Shown here piece after piece: positions 1-11,435 of a stretch of DNA of 64,000 nt (its first letter is position 1; every line of letters starts with the position of its first letter). A program made the translations under genes and the position numbers. Location: NCBI GenBank assembly GCA_905220665.1, contig CAJNAR010000160.1, positions 248,001 to 312,000 of the forward strand. The letters are read 5' to 3'. The stretch comes from Albugo candida. Its lineage: Eukaryota > Oomycota > Peronosporomycetes > Albuginales > Albuginaceae. The notes below the pieces were generated by a model. It was given only the letters and a program-made list of their open reading frames with translations. It made no database searches and had not been told where the DNA came from.

Positions 1-1439
1 GATCTGGCAGGAGGTCTGGTTGGTCGAACGTTCCATCAAATGAATCGAGATGCATATTTCGAATGCAAAGTCTTCATCGGTATCGTCGTTTACTTTTAGT
101 TCTCACCTTGATCACCGGACCGCTATTTGTCAGGACTTTTGCCTTGTCATGAGATAATGCGAAAATGCTGACTTGAAGATTCCTGGAGATGAACCATTTA
201 GACTGGAACGGCACGCATCCTACCGCTCTGGGAAGGTTGAGTTCCGCTTCATCTCACCGAAATTTTGGTCGATTCAAGTCTGGTCGATTACAGGTTGTTT
301 CGTTTCATCCAGCTGATCGCGAATATTCAATTACGTCCTTGCTTGCGACCATACTAACGCACGTTTACATTAGAGCATATTAGAGCTTCTTCATCATTAC
401 GTATCCTCACAAAGAAACAAAAGGCAATCTTCGTTCTCCGTTGTAATTCCTTTCCGAATACGATACGTGTAGTACTGTGTCTTCCGCTCTTTAGGTGACT
501 TAATGGGAAACTCTGCTCTGAGTGTGCCATGTACATGAAGTCTCATTACCTTCCGAATAGCTCATAACGACACATAAAAGTGGGACCATTCTCCATAGAC
601 AACGATGGCTTCTCGAGACCAAGAGAAGGCACAATGGAAGACGTCCTTCACGTTTAGAGCCACCTTTTACTCGACCATATGCACTATCGGAAGTCGTACT
701 GTAGTCACCGCTCCAATTCTTTGCATTTTTGCCAAATGATTATCTGTATGTGAAATCAAAAAGCATACGGACTAAAATTCTTCATTTCACAAGTGTTCAA
801 AGAAGTGTGAGTGGTTGATGACAGCAATCGCTATCTTGAGCGCTCTCAGAGCAGTTTCAATCTCCAATATGGCAAAGCAAAAGGTATTGAGCCAACTCGA
901 AGGGCAACCCACACTTATTTGCAAGTTCCGTGAAACTATTACAACATCTTTCGATCACTTTCCAGACAGTTTATAAATCTGAAACTAAGACTTTATGCGA
1001 AAATTCATTGATGTACATTACAATCTTATCGGAACTGTCAAGCTCCACGCAAGATATTCCTCACATTATTCCGGTACATGATTTTCATAGCTTTATCCAG
1101 TACCTTGAGTGCCATACGCTCGACAAGGTGACACACCTCCGCTCAACTTTCACGCATAGGCCAATACATGAAGGACTTGGTTGTAGCCCCCGGTTGCGAT
1201 TCCATCGGCTGATGACAAATATTCTTTGAGAAACGGTATCTTCCTCTCATGTTATAGGGATGCAGTCTTAAAGGTTGTCTATAACTGGCGCTCGATAGGA
1301 AATCAGCATACTCGCGCAGAATGGCACCCTAAACTTCCGACGTATACTAGGGTACGAATACATATGGCGTATGTAATGATGCCCTAACCCGAACAAGCGT
1401 AATAGGAGGAATTGGCCTTTTAATAAAGCAAGGGCAGAT
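1..1439. other. Gene-poor stretch, no supported gene
   Basis: I see only short open frames without codon continuity, a leader or a recognisable domain. Parts of positions 1-360 resemble 3480-3700, for example the runs around 'gatctgg', 'caccaaat' and 'ttcaattacgtcc', so this looks like one arm of an old local duplication. The last part leads into the upstream element of the secreted-protein gene that follows. Confidence 0.5.
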
Positions 1440-1458
1440 GGATGCAAAGGACATGCAT
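1440..1458 (+). promoter_or_regulatory. Conserved upstream element of SSP-A
   Basis: The sequence GGATGCAAAGGACATGCAT lies 112 bp before the SSP-A ATG. Near-identical 19-mers occur at almost the same distance before SSP-B and SSP-C. Closer to the gene there is an Inr-like TCAATTTGCTTTC around 1511 and a CCAGTAGC-ACCAACT run that also recurs in front of the SSP-G relic. A transcription-factor site is inferred; only the conservation is seen. Confidence 0.5.
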
Positions 1459-1551
1459 TCCCACACCCTGTATCAAAAAGCCATTTGAGTACATCAGTTA
1501 GCTTCACAACTCAATTTGCTTTCAACAACCCAGTAGCGACCAACTAAATCC

Positions 1552-2088
1552 ATGTTATCTTTCAACTTGGCAGCTGCCGTTTTCGGTCTATTGACTTTAG
1601 GAAATGCGGAGGTTGCAATACGAGGATCAAATTCTGGAAGAAGACCTGGTATTTAATTTATAGCGAATAGAAAAGACTCGTGCTCAAAAGGAAACGTCGA
1701 AACGCAAACATACTTACTACAATGCGAGGGCACAGCCAAAGTCACAGCCAAAAGACAAAACTGCGAAGAAACCCGCATTAGAATCCTCCGCGAAATACTT
1801 ATTTACCTTTTTCAGACGAATGCGCAACGACCCAAAATCGAGGATGTCGTACAGTCGAAGCCATCGGTTATCAGTTCAGCAGTATCCAGATTGTTCGAAG
1901 GTTGGTACGATTATGATGATGCGGAGGCTAAAAAATTTAATTCAGTCGTTTATAATATGATGGTAAGCGCACTGCCCGAGTTGAAAGATTATGAAACACT
2001 GTACAAAGGTCTAAATGTACATATCGCCCATCCCAAGTTTCTCTATGAACTTGCTCGTTTTGTCTTGCACGGTTGCCCGAGTTCCTAG
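1552..2088 (+). pseudogene. SSP-A: secreted four-cysteine protein with one internal stop
   Basis: From ATG 1552 the frame encodes a signal peptide (MLSFNLAAAVFGLLTLGNA), then meets a single TAA at 1654-1656 (codon 35). The same frame then stays open for 143 codons to TAG 2086. The downstream part carries the family signature: Cys at codons 44, 58 and 71, an F-E-G-W-Y segment, and a C-terminal ELARFVLHGC. No other stop or frameshift is present, so one nonsense change separates it from a full-length gene. A spliced-out stop would need an intron of 15-22 nt, far below the roughly 50 nt introns elsewhere in the window. Recent pseudogene, readthrough gene or sequence error remain possible. Function is unknown; the family looks effector-like. 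Confidence 0.7.
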
Positions 2089-5050
2089 AAAGTTTCGTAA
2101 GTTCTTGAACGAGCGATCGTTCGCCCGATAAGATTTGCATCAATACATTTACTCGTTGTCACAATATGTCTCGTTTTTCTCATTGTAAGCATTTAACTTT
2201 CAAATTTCGGAGATTTAGCCGACACATACTTGACACCAGCAAGACGTCAGAGTGATGCAGCCTTGTAATTGTAAGGTCTATCTTTGATGTTATGCGAAGC
2301 TAAAAGGGTTATGCCTGCGATTGTGGTCACTCTTGAAAACCGATGGAAATAGTTGTGAGATCACAACCTCAAAAGAGGTGACACAAAAGACCATTTAGAG
2401 AACTAATTGCTTTTACGCAATTGTAGCTTCGTCGTGAGCGGTTGGTACTGACAACCAATCAAACTTGTACCAATTCTTGCGAGAGCAGCCTAATAGGCAC
2501 ACCAACAAGGTATGAGACCGCATACCTCAATACCCTGTTGTCTTCGGGTGTAATCTCGCGATCTTAGTTCAAATGAGGTAGGACTTGAAAGTATTGGAAA
2601 CAAGCTGCTGTATCTTGTATCAATCAAATACATCAGTTCCGTAATGGTGAATCTATATTGAACTTAAACAGTACCTCGAATTATCCAATTGCTTTGATCG
2701 ATTTGCAAATCGGTCTTAATGTCGCGCGATAAATTGATCAAGCATGTCAACAATGACAGGTTGAAAAGCCGAAATCCGCACGTGACGACAGTCATACGAA
2801 ATTTTTATTTGTTCTCAAAGATGCCATTTGACAGACGAAAGTTGTCTTTTGGACGACGAGGGCGACTTCAACACTGAGCGAGATTCGCATATTACACAAA
2901 CCAGGTTCACTTTGGCTGGATACAGGTCAAACTCCCACTGATAATTGGATGAATATCTCAATCTGAATAAAATCACGTAAACGTCGTAGTTCTCACCGGA
3001 CTCGGATCAGATCGCTCATTGCTGAGGTCAGAGTGCGTCATACTGCAATGGCTAGCGTTCGCAACAGACATCCATCTAAATGCCTGTGTTTTCGTGAATA
3101 CTATCTGATTGATTTCTCGGATGTCGCTTGCCATAATGGACGATTTCCAATAATTCAGTTCACATCTATCGCTCTAAATGGAATGAGACCTCCGGTGAAA
3201 TGCCTTTTAATCAAATTATACTCTGCATACGCACTCAAAAAGGTATGAGTAACAGCTTACAGATCGGACTTACATAATGAAGAAATTGTATCTGGACTGA
3301 AGAGAGAATGAGAGTATCCCAAACAAGCTTCGTGAACTTTTGATCGCGAAGGCAGCACATGGATGTGACTATGAAAAGGATGATATGAAGTCCTTCTCAC
3401 GGAACATAAGACTCTAGAGATCGTTGGGTATACTGTTACTCCGTTCTTCGTGATCTACATCTACACTAAACCTTGCACAGCGTATGATAGATCTGGAATG
3501 AGGTCTGAGTCGTCCAGCATTTCACCAAATTCAGTGAAGATTTATAAATTCGTGTGCTTGGAAGGTAGATATCCCACAGGCTCAGAGATAGAATAGTTGA
3601 GACTCCATCCGAGCATAATATTTGGTTGTTTCAAGTGAGTGCGTTCCCTTCTTTTTTCGTTGATTCAATCACGTCCTCCGCCTGAACGCTCTGACAATCA
3701 CTTTCCATTGCGCATTCTCAGCGCTATAATATCCAATCAGCAGCGATGTAGTCTAATTTCAGCAAGTAGTAATCATTATACTTGTGATTGGATATAATCT
3801 CAAAGTGAACCAATCACATCTCTGCATGCATTTCCTTCTGTTGCGCGCATACTTCCGGACAAGTAATTGCAGAGATGCATGAGCGGGTGAGATTACAGGT
3901 CGATGTCCCGTCGTAAAGAAAACTGCGAGCATGAGGAAACACGGTAGCTTGCTATTGAGCGTAAAATCGACCACGTAATGAGGTACCATCAACTACTATG
4001 GCTATCGAAACACTTCCTGGACAAGGCGATGATGACATAAATGCACGTGGATACCGCACTTAGTACTAAATTGTTGGTACACGTTAAAACATCGAACTAG
4101 TGGCTATAGTTGTCAATGGACGGGTGGGTGGAAGAGTCAACTTCACGTTCACGTCCATGTTTGCATCTGTGTCAAAGCTCGTAATTCAATTTGATTTGAA
4201 GTGGAATGCTTTGATTTTGCTCAAAGGATACGTCAGATCATTCGAGAACCCGTAAACTTCCAACTTGAGCTCATGTCAATATTTGATCACATGTGAGAGA
4301 CCCCAAGATCAAGTCATCACACTCGGTTGTCGACAAAAGCTTTCCGGTTGATGAAAGTGTGCATGCTGTATGACCAGTACTCGCTGCTCGGAGAGCTGGA
4401 CGATTCTCTTTAAAGCAAATGAAGCAGGCGATAATGTATTTTTAAAATTCCATGGCTATACAGTACGAAGTACCATCGTTCGTTGTGGCGCTCAATAGAT
4501 TTGAGATACGAATCAATACGGAACTACTGGAAGACGGCTGTACTAAATCAGTTGATGCTGGAATGGGAAGACGACAATAAAACCAACTCCGACCTTCCAC
4601 CGCTCATTACCGTTCCATCGATGTGATTCATCAATATCAGAATGTAAATAAAAATTGTGAGCATCCCGCTTGAAACTTTCTCCTGAAGCACTGGCTAAAT
4701 GTCGGTATCTGCAGCTTCAACAGAAATTCCAACGTTAAAGCCGTCTTTTACAACAAAAGTATCAATCAGTGTTTTCTGACATAAATATTTTGATGGTAGA
4801 CGGATACAAAATAAGTACTTCGCATCGACAATTGCTGGAAATACAGCCATCATCGCAATCGATCAAATGAGTTGCAGTCGACGCTACTTATGCCATGTCC
4901 TATAATCAAATCCCCACTATGAGTACACGTTATAGCGCGCTATAGGTGGAAGTGTATTTCCGCGCTCTGAATTACTTCCTGCGTGACAGTACTTTGGCTC
5001 TTGCAATTTCTCACCCGAGCTGGTCGTATACGAAGACATATAATTTATGG
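2089..5050. other. Gene-poor stretch with old repeats
   Basis: No coding frame here is convincing. The area 3480-4400 partly repeats 1-800. A 'gagcggttg...tgac' stretch near 2436 and a 'tgacagacga' stretch near 2830 resemble sequence near 16170-16250. I read the interval as decayed duplicated DNA. Confidence 0.4.
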
Positions 5051-5219
5051 AACGGTGTGGGGAAGATAGAGCATGCCGTCGAGTCTATACAGGGATCCCA
5101 GGAAGCAAAAACGAGTCATAAATGTCTACTTTCTATACTGCTCTATACAAGATACAGAGAGGTAAAGGCGAATTGCTTTCAAGTAGAAGAATACACGTCT
5201 GATGACTATACCAGTGGCT

Positions 5220-5238
5220 GGATGCAAAGGATATGCAA
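5220..5238 (+). promoter_or_regulatory. Conserved upstream element of SSP-B
   Basis: GGATGCAAAGGATATGCAA lies 109 bp upstream of the SSP-B ATG. It is identical to the copy before SSP-C (8053-8071) and two to three bases different from the copy before SSP-A. The wider upstream region (from about 5050) is also alignable with that of SSP-C (from about 7820), so SSP-B and SSP-C are tandem paralogues with their promoters. Confidence 0.55.
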
Positions 5239-5328
5239 TTTCTCGCACTTGATAGTGATTTTGTACACCATGAGTTCTAATAACAATTCTTTTTTCTATC
5301 CGACTCCCATTACCCAACAGCTTGACTC

Positions 5329-5859
5329 ATGGTCTCTCGCAATTCTGTACTTGTCGTACTCGGTCTTTGCAGTTATGCAAATGCTAATGTCTCATCACGA
5401 TATCTTAAATCAGAAGCTCAGAAAGTGAGACAGAATGGAATCAAATATATCTTCAACCCTGGCGACTGCCCCAATAACTTAATGAGATATAAAAGTCAGT
5501 TATGCGCATCCACGTACACCAAAGTTTGTTCCGATGCCGTCGGCTACTCCATCAAAAGAATACAAAACAATTTCTTTGATCTTTTGGATACGGAGTTGAA
5601 TGTGCAAAAAATTGGAGAAAGCATGAGGACTATATTCTCAGGCTTTCCCGACAATCCGACTCCGGATTCAATTAATTTGTACGTTGAACGAGTCAACAGG
5701 ACGATACAAAGACAAGTAGCTAAATATGCAAAGCATCTTGACAAGTGGGATGATTCTGCTTTCAGGAACTATGGCGGTCCCTATTACCATTTTATCAATA
5801 GATTCGCAGAATTTTTTGTCTTGCGTTGCATCCATCACCTCGATAGAAAACATATTTAG
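5329..5859 (+). CDS. SSP-B: small secreted four-cysteine protein
   Basis: This 176-residue protein has a signal peptide (MVSRNSVLVVLGLCSYANA, cleavage about residue 19) and a helical, Lys/Asn-rich mature chain. Cys lie at 47, 59, 67 and 167, the family spacing. An F-S-G-F-P motif sits in the middle and a C-terminal RFAEFFVLRC matches the family end. An R-x-L (RYLK) lies a few residues after the predicted cleavage site, but there is no EER. The start is fixed by the leader shared with SSP-C. The gene is intronless. The next locus downstream is the ATPase-alpha relic, the same order as SSP-D and the intact ATPase-like gene. Function is unknown; secretion is predicted, an effector role inferred. 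Confidence 0.8.
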   Translation: MVSRNSVLVVLGLCSYANANVSSRYLKSEAQKVRQNGIKYIFNPGDCPNNLMRYKSQLCASTYTKVCSDAVGYSIKRIQNNFFDLLDTELNVQKIGESMRTIFSGFPDNPTPDSINLYVERVNRTIQRQVAKYAKHLDKWDDSAFRNYGGPYYHFINRFAEFFVLRCIHHLDRKHI

Positions 5860-6589
5860 AACAAGAAATTGCAGCATTCCATTAACACTGTAGCGCAATA
5901 ATACCTTTGCTTCTTTTGTTCCACTTCACTCGCTGTTCGCTTCTTCTGACGGTATGATACAACTTGTGGTGTTCGAATAAGACAAAGAATTTGAGAGGTC
6001 AACTACACACGAAAAAGAGGCCCACGTTTGCATTTCATTTGATTTCTCGGCATCTCGATTTTGCGTAAGTTGACCGCTATCCTCTCCAAACGAGACGCCT
6101 ATTGTCATCCGGGCGCCTGCTATCAGTGATAGTAATCCGTGCTCAAACCGAACTTAGGCAGCTTTGACGCTTGTAAATGGTTTATATCGTTGCATGATGC
6201 CTTAGATAGGGTATACTACGCAATGTTCCCAGTACGCGTGAACTCCAATGGGACGAATCGTTTACCATGCTAAGATGTCAATAGAGATCGAGCATCTGTT
6301 CCGATATGAAGACTTCAGTAGCGCGAACGCCATTGACTACGGCGGGGCGGATCAGAAATAAACCTCGGTACCATACGAATGTCAGGAGTCACGGAATGAT
6401 TGAAATGGTCATGGATCTCATGCAATCGATTTGGATGCATACTGACGGCTCCATCTCAAATTGTCCATTAAGTGAGGATTCTTCCACATAAAGTGAGTGA
6501 TTCCAATCGAAATTACGTTCACGTCAAAAGCAAACTGATTGGCAGAAATACTATGCAAATCAACCAATCACAACCCCACATGCCACCTC
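5860..6589 (+). other. Upstream part of a duplicated SSP/ATPase block
   Basis: No gene is seen. From about 6130 the sequence aligns with 19900-20424, the region before the intact ATPase-alpha-like gene; shared runs include 'ccacataaagtgagtg' and a run ending in 'tttccaccgaattgaaagcg'. The duplication therefore included upstream DNA. Confidence 0.55.
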
Positions 6590-7815
6590 ATGCGTTCGAA
6601 CATTTTCCACCGAATTGAAAGCGTTCACGGCGTTTGTCGATCGCTTGGAAACACATGTCATTCATTCTTACTCACTACCAAGCGATCCTTTGCAAAAAAC
6701 GCTTCCATTAAACATGCCAATTTCCTCACTCAGCAGCTATTCGAACGAATCCAAAACCACCAAAATGACCAAAACGAGTCGAAGGAACAGAACGACTTTG
6801 CATCCGCATGGAAATCAAGGAATAGGACCACTAGAACCGATACAGCATCCATGAACCTTCCTGATAGTGAAAATATTGTCGATGTGCGTGAATGCGTCGC
6901 GATTGTCTCGGGTCTTGGCGACGTAGGCGTTGGATCCATTGTAGCGATATCTCATGAGAATTGCGATGTCGAGTGGTATGGAGTCGTACTGTATATGGGG
7001 AAACGCTCTGCACACATTGCGTTGATTCCTGCTGTATGGAATGAGTGCAGTGGGGCGAAACGCGTGCCCGTTTCGATTGGAATGGAAGCCAAAGTCGTCT
7101 TCACTAGTTCATTGTTCATTTCGTCAGCGATCTCATCGAAGCTCCTGAAAATTCCCAAAAGGATACTTAAGTGTCGACTTCTCTTCCAATTTTCATGGGA
7201 TCCAAATGCGTGAACGCCTTAGTCGATTTGAAACGGTTGGTTTAGAGCGTTCAATGACGTCAATTGCGCTCGCAACGTCCAGAGGAGGGACAACACATTA
7301 CACACGGCTGATATCGATGTTGTCTAGTGTCATACCGTTTCGAAAATGATGTCACGTTGCTGAATACATCGATTCGTTGCGTATAGTTCCTGGCAAATGG
7401 TTTATGGCGACGGAAATCATGCTTGCCTGAGCGTATCGATTCCGTCGCGAGAAAGGCTGCGAGCATAACGGAAACTGGAGAGCTCGGTACTGAGCGTGAA
7501 AATTGCCGCGTTTTTGAGTACTATGGTCCTCGCAATAGTCGAATTAGCACGATTTCCATCTTGATTCGGAATCTCTTTCTTCTTGGACAATACGACGATG
7601 AGATACATAGTACAGCGCCTTGTGAAATAGATCCAAGCACGTTGTACTCGACGTTGGTGATGCCAATTTGCGCGGAAAATCCTGTGACGTATAGTAACGC
7701 TTTCTACGCTTGATGCTCGAGGTATCTTTACCGCCTTGGGGGTTTCTTCCTCCATTACTGGGCAACTTCACAGAGGCTTGGCATTTATCAAATCGTTCTT
7801 GGGCTAAAATTCAAT
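6590..7815 (+). pseudogene. Truncated relic of the F1-ATPase alpha-like gene
   Basis: This is a second copy of the gene at 20425-22155. The first 170 codons or so are nearly identical, including the presequence beginning MRSNIFHR and the N-terminal beta-barrel region. A deletion of about 25 nt near 7099 then shifts the frame. At about 7210 roughly 500 bp are missing, the stretch that carries the Walker A and B motifs in the intact copy. A further deletion of about 65 bp lies near 7525. The remainder can be followed to about 7815. It cannot make an active nucleotide-binding protein. SSP-B lies 731 bp upstream, mirroring SSP-D and the intact copy. Confidence 0.85.
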
Positions 7816-8052
7816 AAATGTAACGGCGTGAGAAATAGAGTGTGCCGCCGAGTCTATACAGCGGGTTTCAGGCAGCGATAGAGGATGCAGATCTGATCGG
7901 TACTCATTGCTAATTTTCTATGGCTGCTCCCTATACAACAAAGAATTTCTATGTACCATAATATATTTCTTAGAGAGAGATAAAAGCAAATTGCAATGGA
8001 AAACAAGGGTACGCATCCAATGCTGTACACATACGTGCTGAAACGATCAGCT

Positions 8053-8071
8053 GGATGCAAAGGATATGCAA
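8053..8071 (+). promoter_or_regulatory. Conserved upstream element of SSP-C
   Basis: GGATGCAAAGGATATGCAA lies 111 bp upstream of the SSP-C ATG and is identical to the SSP-B element. An Inr-like CAATTCATTTTGC follows at about 8120, at the position where SSP-A and SSP-B carry similar runs. Confidence 0.55.
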
Positions 8072-8163
8072 GTTTTGACGAAAGTACAAGTAATTTTCGA
8101 ACATAGTAGATCCGACTACAATTCATTTTGCTATTTGTGTTCCGTCTGCCGGAAGCTTCACTC

Positions 8164-8718
8164 ATGGTATCTCGCAAATCGGCACTTGTGTTCATCAGTA
8201 TCTACGGTATTGCAAATGCGAATGTTCCACCACGCTTTCTTGATTCCAAGAGGTCGCCTCCAACAACTTATACATTTATACCTGGCCAGCAAAGTCTTGA
8301 CAATGTCAAGTGCCCAAATGCCATTTTTATAAAAAAGAAACGGAATGGTTGCAAAATCAAAGATGTCTATGAGACAGAGTGTCTCAACTTTTTCCGAAAT
8401 TGTCTCATTACGATACAACACGACTTTTTTCAGCTGTCCAACGGGAAGCAAATTGATGAGAAAGGTATCGCACAAGCAATGGAACCATACTTCAAAGGTT
8501 ACCCCACTGATGGGAATCCTGCTCACAGAACTTCGTATCTTCATGAAATCTATTTAGGAATGCTTGAATATATAAGCAAATTGATACCTTCAAAAACGGA
8601 GGTTGAGAAGTGGAAGAACAATGAAAATGTCTACAAAGGACTTCATAGTTTCTTTTTGAACATATTTGCCAAGTATCATTTCATTCAATGCATGATTCAG
8701 TTCAATACTAACCGCTAG
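8164..8718 (+). CDS. SSP-C: small secreted cysteine protein
   Basis: This 184-residue protein has a signal peptide (MVSRKSALVFISIYGIANA) and Cys at 50, 63, 73, 80 and 176. The extra Cys at 80 is absent from most relatives. A central F-K-G-Y-P motif is followed by a helix-like stretch and the C-terminal IFAKYHFIQC. R-F-L-D follows the predicted cleavage site, as RYLK does in SSP-B. The ATG at 8164 is chosen over an upstream ATG at 8128 because the leader and spacing then match SSP-B. Intronless; closest paralogue is SSP-B. No known domain is recognised; predicted secreted, effector role inferred. Confidence 0.8.
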   Translation: MVSRKSALVFISIYGIANANVPPRFLDSKRSPPTTYTFIPGQQSLDNVKCPNAIFIKKKRNGCKIKDVYETECLNFFRNCLITIQHDFFQLSNGKQIDEKGIAQAMEPYFKGYPTDGNPAHRTSYLHEIYLGMLEYISKLIPSKTEVEKWKNNENVYKGLHSFFLNIFAKYHFIQCMIQFNTNR

Positions 8719-9772
8719 AGCAAGAGATTGCGCCGTCGGTTATTGTCGCTGGCGTTTCTTCCATGTAATCGGTTTGGTACCGTTTACGTATCTACTAAAA
8801 AACCGGTTACGAATCTAACCTAATAGGATAGGTGCGAGGTCTCTTTCTAGGTTCTCGTAAGTAGCCAACGTAACAAAAAATACACGTACTTAACTCGGTC
8901 TTCACATCGAATCGCAACACTGGACAAATATGCAATCGACAGCGCTATCCTTTCGTTTGGTTGATATGTGGAATAATCGCACAAAGAAAAATCATCATAA
9001 AGCAATGCACATGTAAGCTAAATTATCCATCTTGCGTCAATCTTAGTACAAGTTGTGGTCGTTCCGACTTTGGATGGTGGATAGAACAACACGCAATACT
9101 CCATGTCGTGGAAGAAGTCACAAATGGATTGATGACAAGCAGAAGTAAGCGATCAAACACGCCCTGCCGGCAGAGATCTCCAGTAATCTCAAAAGGAAAT
9201 GTCCGAGGCGATATATAACAGCTTTGAAGAAAGAGAGATAAAGACAGCATTTCACTGCAAGTCAAAGTAGAAGTCAAAGCGAGCACGCCTTTTTTCAGCA
9301 ATCTTTGACATTTCTCCTGTGTAGATTCTCAAAAGTGCTATTCAATAGTGATTGGGCTTTAGCGCGATAAAAAAATCAAAACGAAGACATAGCACGGGCG
9401 AGCATTGATGCACTTTGTAAATGTACTGAAAGATGCCGTTGAATTGGAAATGAAAGTAGATGGATGATAAACTCATTCATTAATCTTGGCACCGGCAAAA
9501 GTATAGCCAGCAGAAGTTATAAGAGGTAGATCATGAAAGGATGGTGGTGAAAACTGTCATTGATTATGGTTGAAGTATGACTGTCTGAATTACGCTGGTA
9601 GCATTACCTGAGACAGCCTTATAAAATGGTTACGCATTTAAGTTAGTTGTCAACGCATTAGAGCCACAAAAACACTTTCTTTTGTGATTTATAGCTTATT
9701 CAATTAGGATCATGGAACCCACACTTTGCGACCGCTTTGACACGTGTCTATTCAATTGTAACCGTATCTTTG
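8719..9772. other. Intergenic stretch, nothing recognised
   Basis: Several short frames are open on both strands around 8960-9300, including a minus-strand frame with a hydrophobic start. None has a family signature or coherent coding character, so no gene is called. Confidence 0.4.
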
Positions 9773-10096
9773 TTATTTTTGGCCTTTCGATCGAGGAGTG
9801 ACGGAAGTGGAGGTTGACGGTGTTGTACTATCACTCTCGGTGGTCTTTCCTTTGACTTTACTTTCTTTAATACGCTTCTGCTCGTTCTCAGAGACTTCAG
9901 TTGATTCATCTTCCTTTTCTAGAAAACCAAGGCGTTTGAAATTTCTGTCTATCATGTGGACGAAGTCGTTAAGGTCACTCGCGGATAATTTTGGAAGTTG
10001 GATCTCATTATCTGGAAGGGATTGCTTTCCAACCACTGGGTGCTGCCGGGCCGAGTAGAGCAAAACGGATGCCGCAAATGCCAATCTTTGAGACAT
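9773..10096 (-). CDS. Small Ser/Thr-rich secreted protein
   Basis: The 107-residue frame starts at ATG 10096 with a hydrophobic leader (MSQRLAFAASVLLYSARQHP). A short helical region (LSASDLNDFVHMIDRNF) follows, then a charged Glu/Lys segment, and the protein ends in a Ser/Thr-rich tail with basic residues. It lacks the SSP cysteines. A longer frame begins further upstream, but only this Met places the hydrophobic stretch at the N-terminus. Secretion is a prediction from composition. A competing plus-strand frame starts at 10095. I do not recognise the product. Confidence 0.45.
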   Translation of the reverse strand: MSQRLAFAASVLLYSARQHPVVGKQSLPDNEIQLPKLSASDLNDFVHMIDRNFKRLGFLEKEDESTEVSENEQKRIKESKVKGKTTESDSTTPSTSTSVTPRSKGQK

Positions 10097-11399
10097 GAAT
10101 CGAACCGTTCTATACAAATTGGTCCGATATGTGTTCGCAGTCGAAGGTGTATTGAAAAGTGACAACATTCAATTTACCAAGGTAGCACTCCCGCGTGAGG
10201 ATCTATTGGATGGGCGAGGATTCTCCGCTGGATCCTATATCGCAGGTATAAAAAAACTGTATAATTCTATCGTCTCGGGAACGCTGAACGCGACAACTGT
10301 GAACATGTCAGGACCTGGACAGGCAATGAAACCTTTCATTCAAAGCTGAGTTTCGAATGGATCAAAATTGTCATATTCACAAATGATAAAAGTCAATCAA
10401 ATGATATTAGCAAAAGTAAACCTTCTTCTCGGCAGAGAATGCTGCGAATCCTCCTGTCCAGAAGGATCTAATTTTTGATCTCCTCTGTTTCCTGATAAGA
10501 TCAGACTGTGTTAAGATGTCTCACAAATGCGATCTAGCAATCTCTCGTTTTTTTCTAATAAATCCCTGATAGAATCCTTTCAAAGTGAATGTGCGTATAT
10601 TACAATTCAAATCCTTCCAATGCCAAAACTTCGAATTGTGGATAATCCGGTCATCGTACCTAATTTAAAATTAAATAAACATTATATGTAGAATTATTCC
10701 TCATTATTTGTGAGATTATTGAGGGGTTTGATCCATATTTTTAAAAAAGATATCTTTTCGGCAACAATGTCAAGTAGAGTGAGATATGCATTTCACTACA
10801 TGTGAATGCAGCGATTAAATTGAGTCGAGAAACATAGTTCTGCTGGCTGTTGCTTTACTAGCACCAACGAATGTCATGTAGAGGAACAGACGGACCATAT
10901 GAAGCAACAGTTTGCTATTCGCTCAGCACTTTTGACATTCGAATTCGGGCCTCTTGATCGAGCACAGCTTTCGAAAGTACAATGATCAATATCGAACCCA
11001 CCTGTCAAAAATCGAGAAAGCTTATTGTTACAAGTAGTCCACCATAGATTTGCATTATAGTCGCCAGAATGTGAAGAAAAAAAGCGCACGGTTACATAAG
11101 AATACTGCAACAACGGTGCCGGAGACGAATGTATTTATCAGTAATTCTCAGAAGCTTCTATATTGAGCCAATAGCCGACATACATCGCACACACATCAGT
11201 AACTCAATTGTAAAGAAAGAGTTCTCTCACTCACATGCATTTTTGGGACCCATAGACTCAAGATTCCAATCCATGAAAATTTACAGGTAAGCTGATTGTC
11301 TCAAGCATTAGTGCCTCATATCGATACATACCGGTATAATCAACGCCAGTAGAATTTAACGGCAATCACGCAAGTTACATAATACAAAAGAGAAACAGA
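10097..11399. other. Intergenic stretch before the retrotransposon
   Basis: A plus-strand frame (10095-10349, 84 codons) and a minus-strand frame (10874-11113) are open but show no domain. From 10560 to 10750 the DNA is AT-rich. Nothing is called. Confidence 0.4.
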
Positions 11400-11435
11400 T
11401 TTTTGGGTGGTTAGGGGTGACGCCCTGCCTGGGTC

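Noticed and set aside
1649..1670. Possible tiny intron removing the stop in SSP-A
   Set aside because: The only GT...AG options there are 15-22 nt, far shorter than the 48-61 nt introns seen elsewhere, so a nonsense mutation is more likely.
4946..5428. Plus-strand frame of 160 codons overlapping SSP-B
   Set aside because: It runs through the SSP-B promoter in another frame; the partner upstream region at 7820 has no equivalent frame.
10095..10349. Plus-strand frame of 84 codons
   Set aside because: Lies head-to-head with the secreted-protein frame, has no leader and no recognised domain; not enough support.
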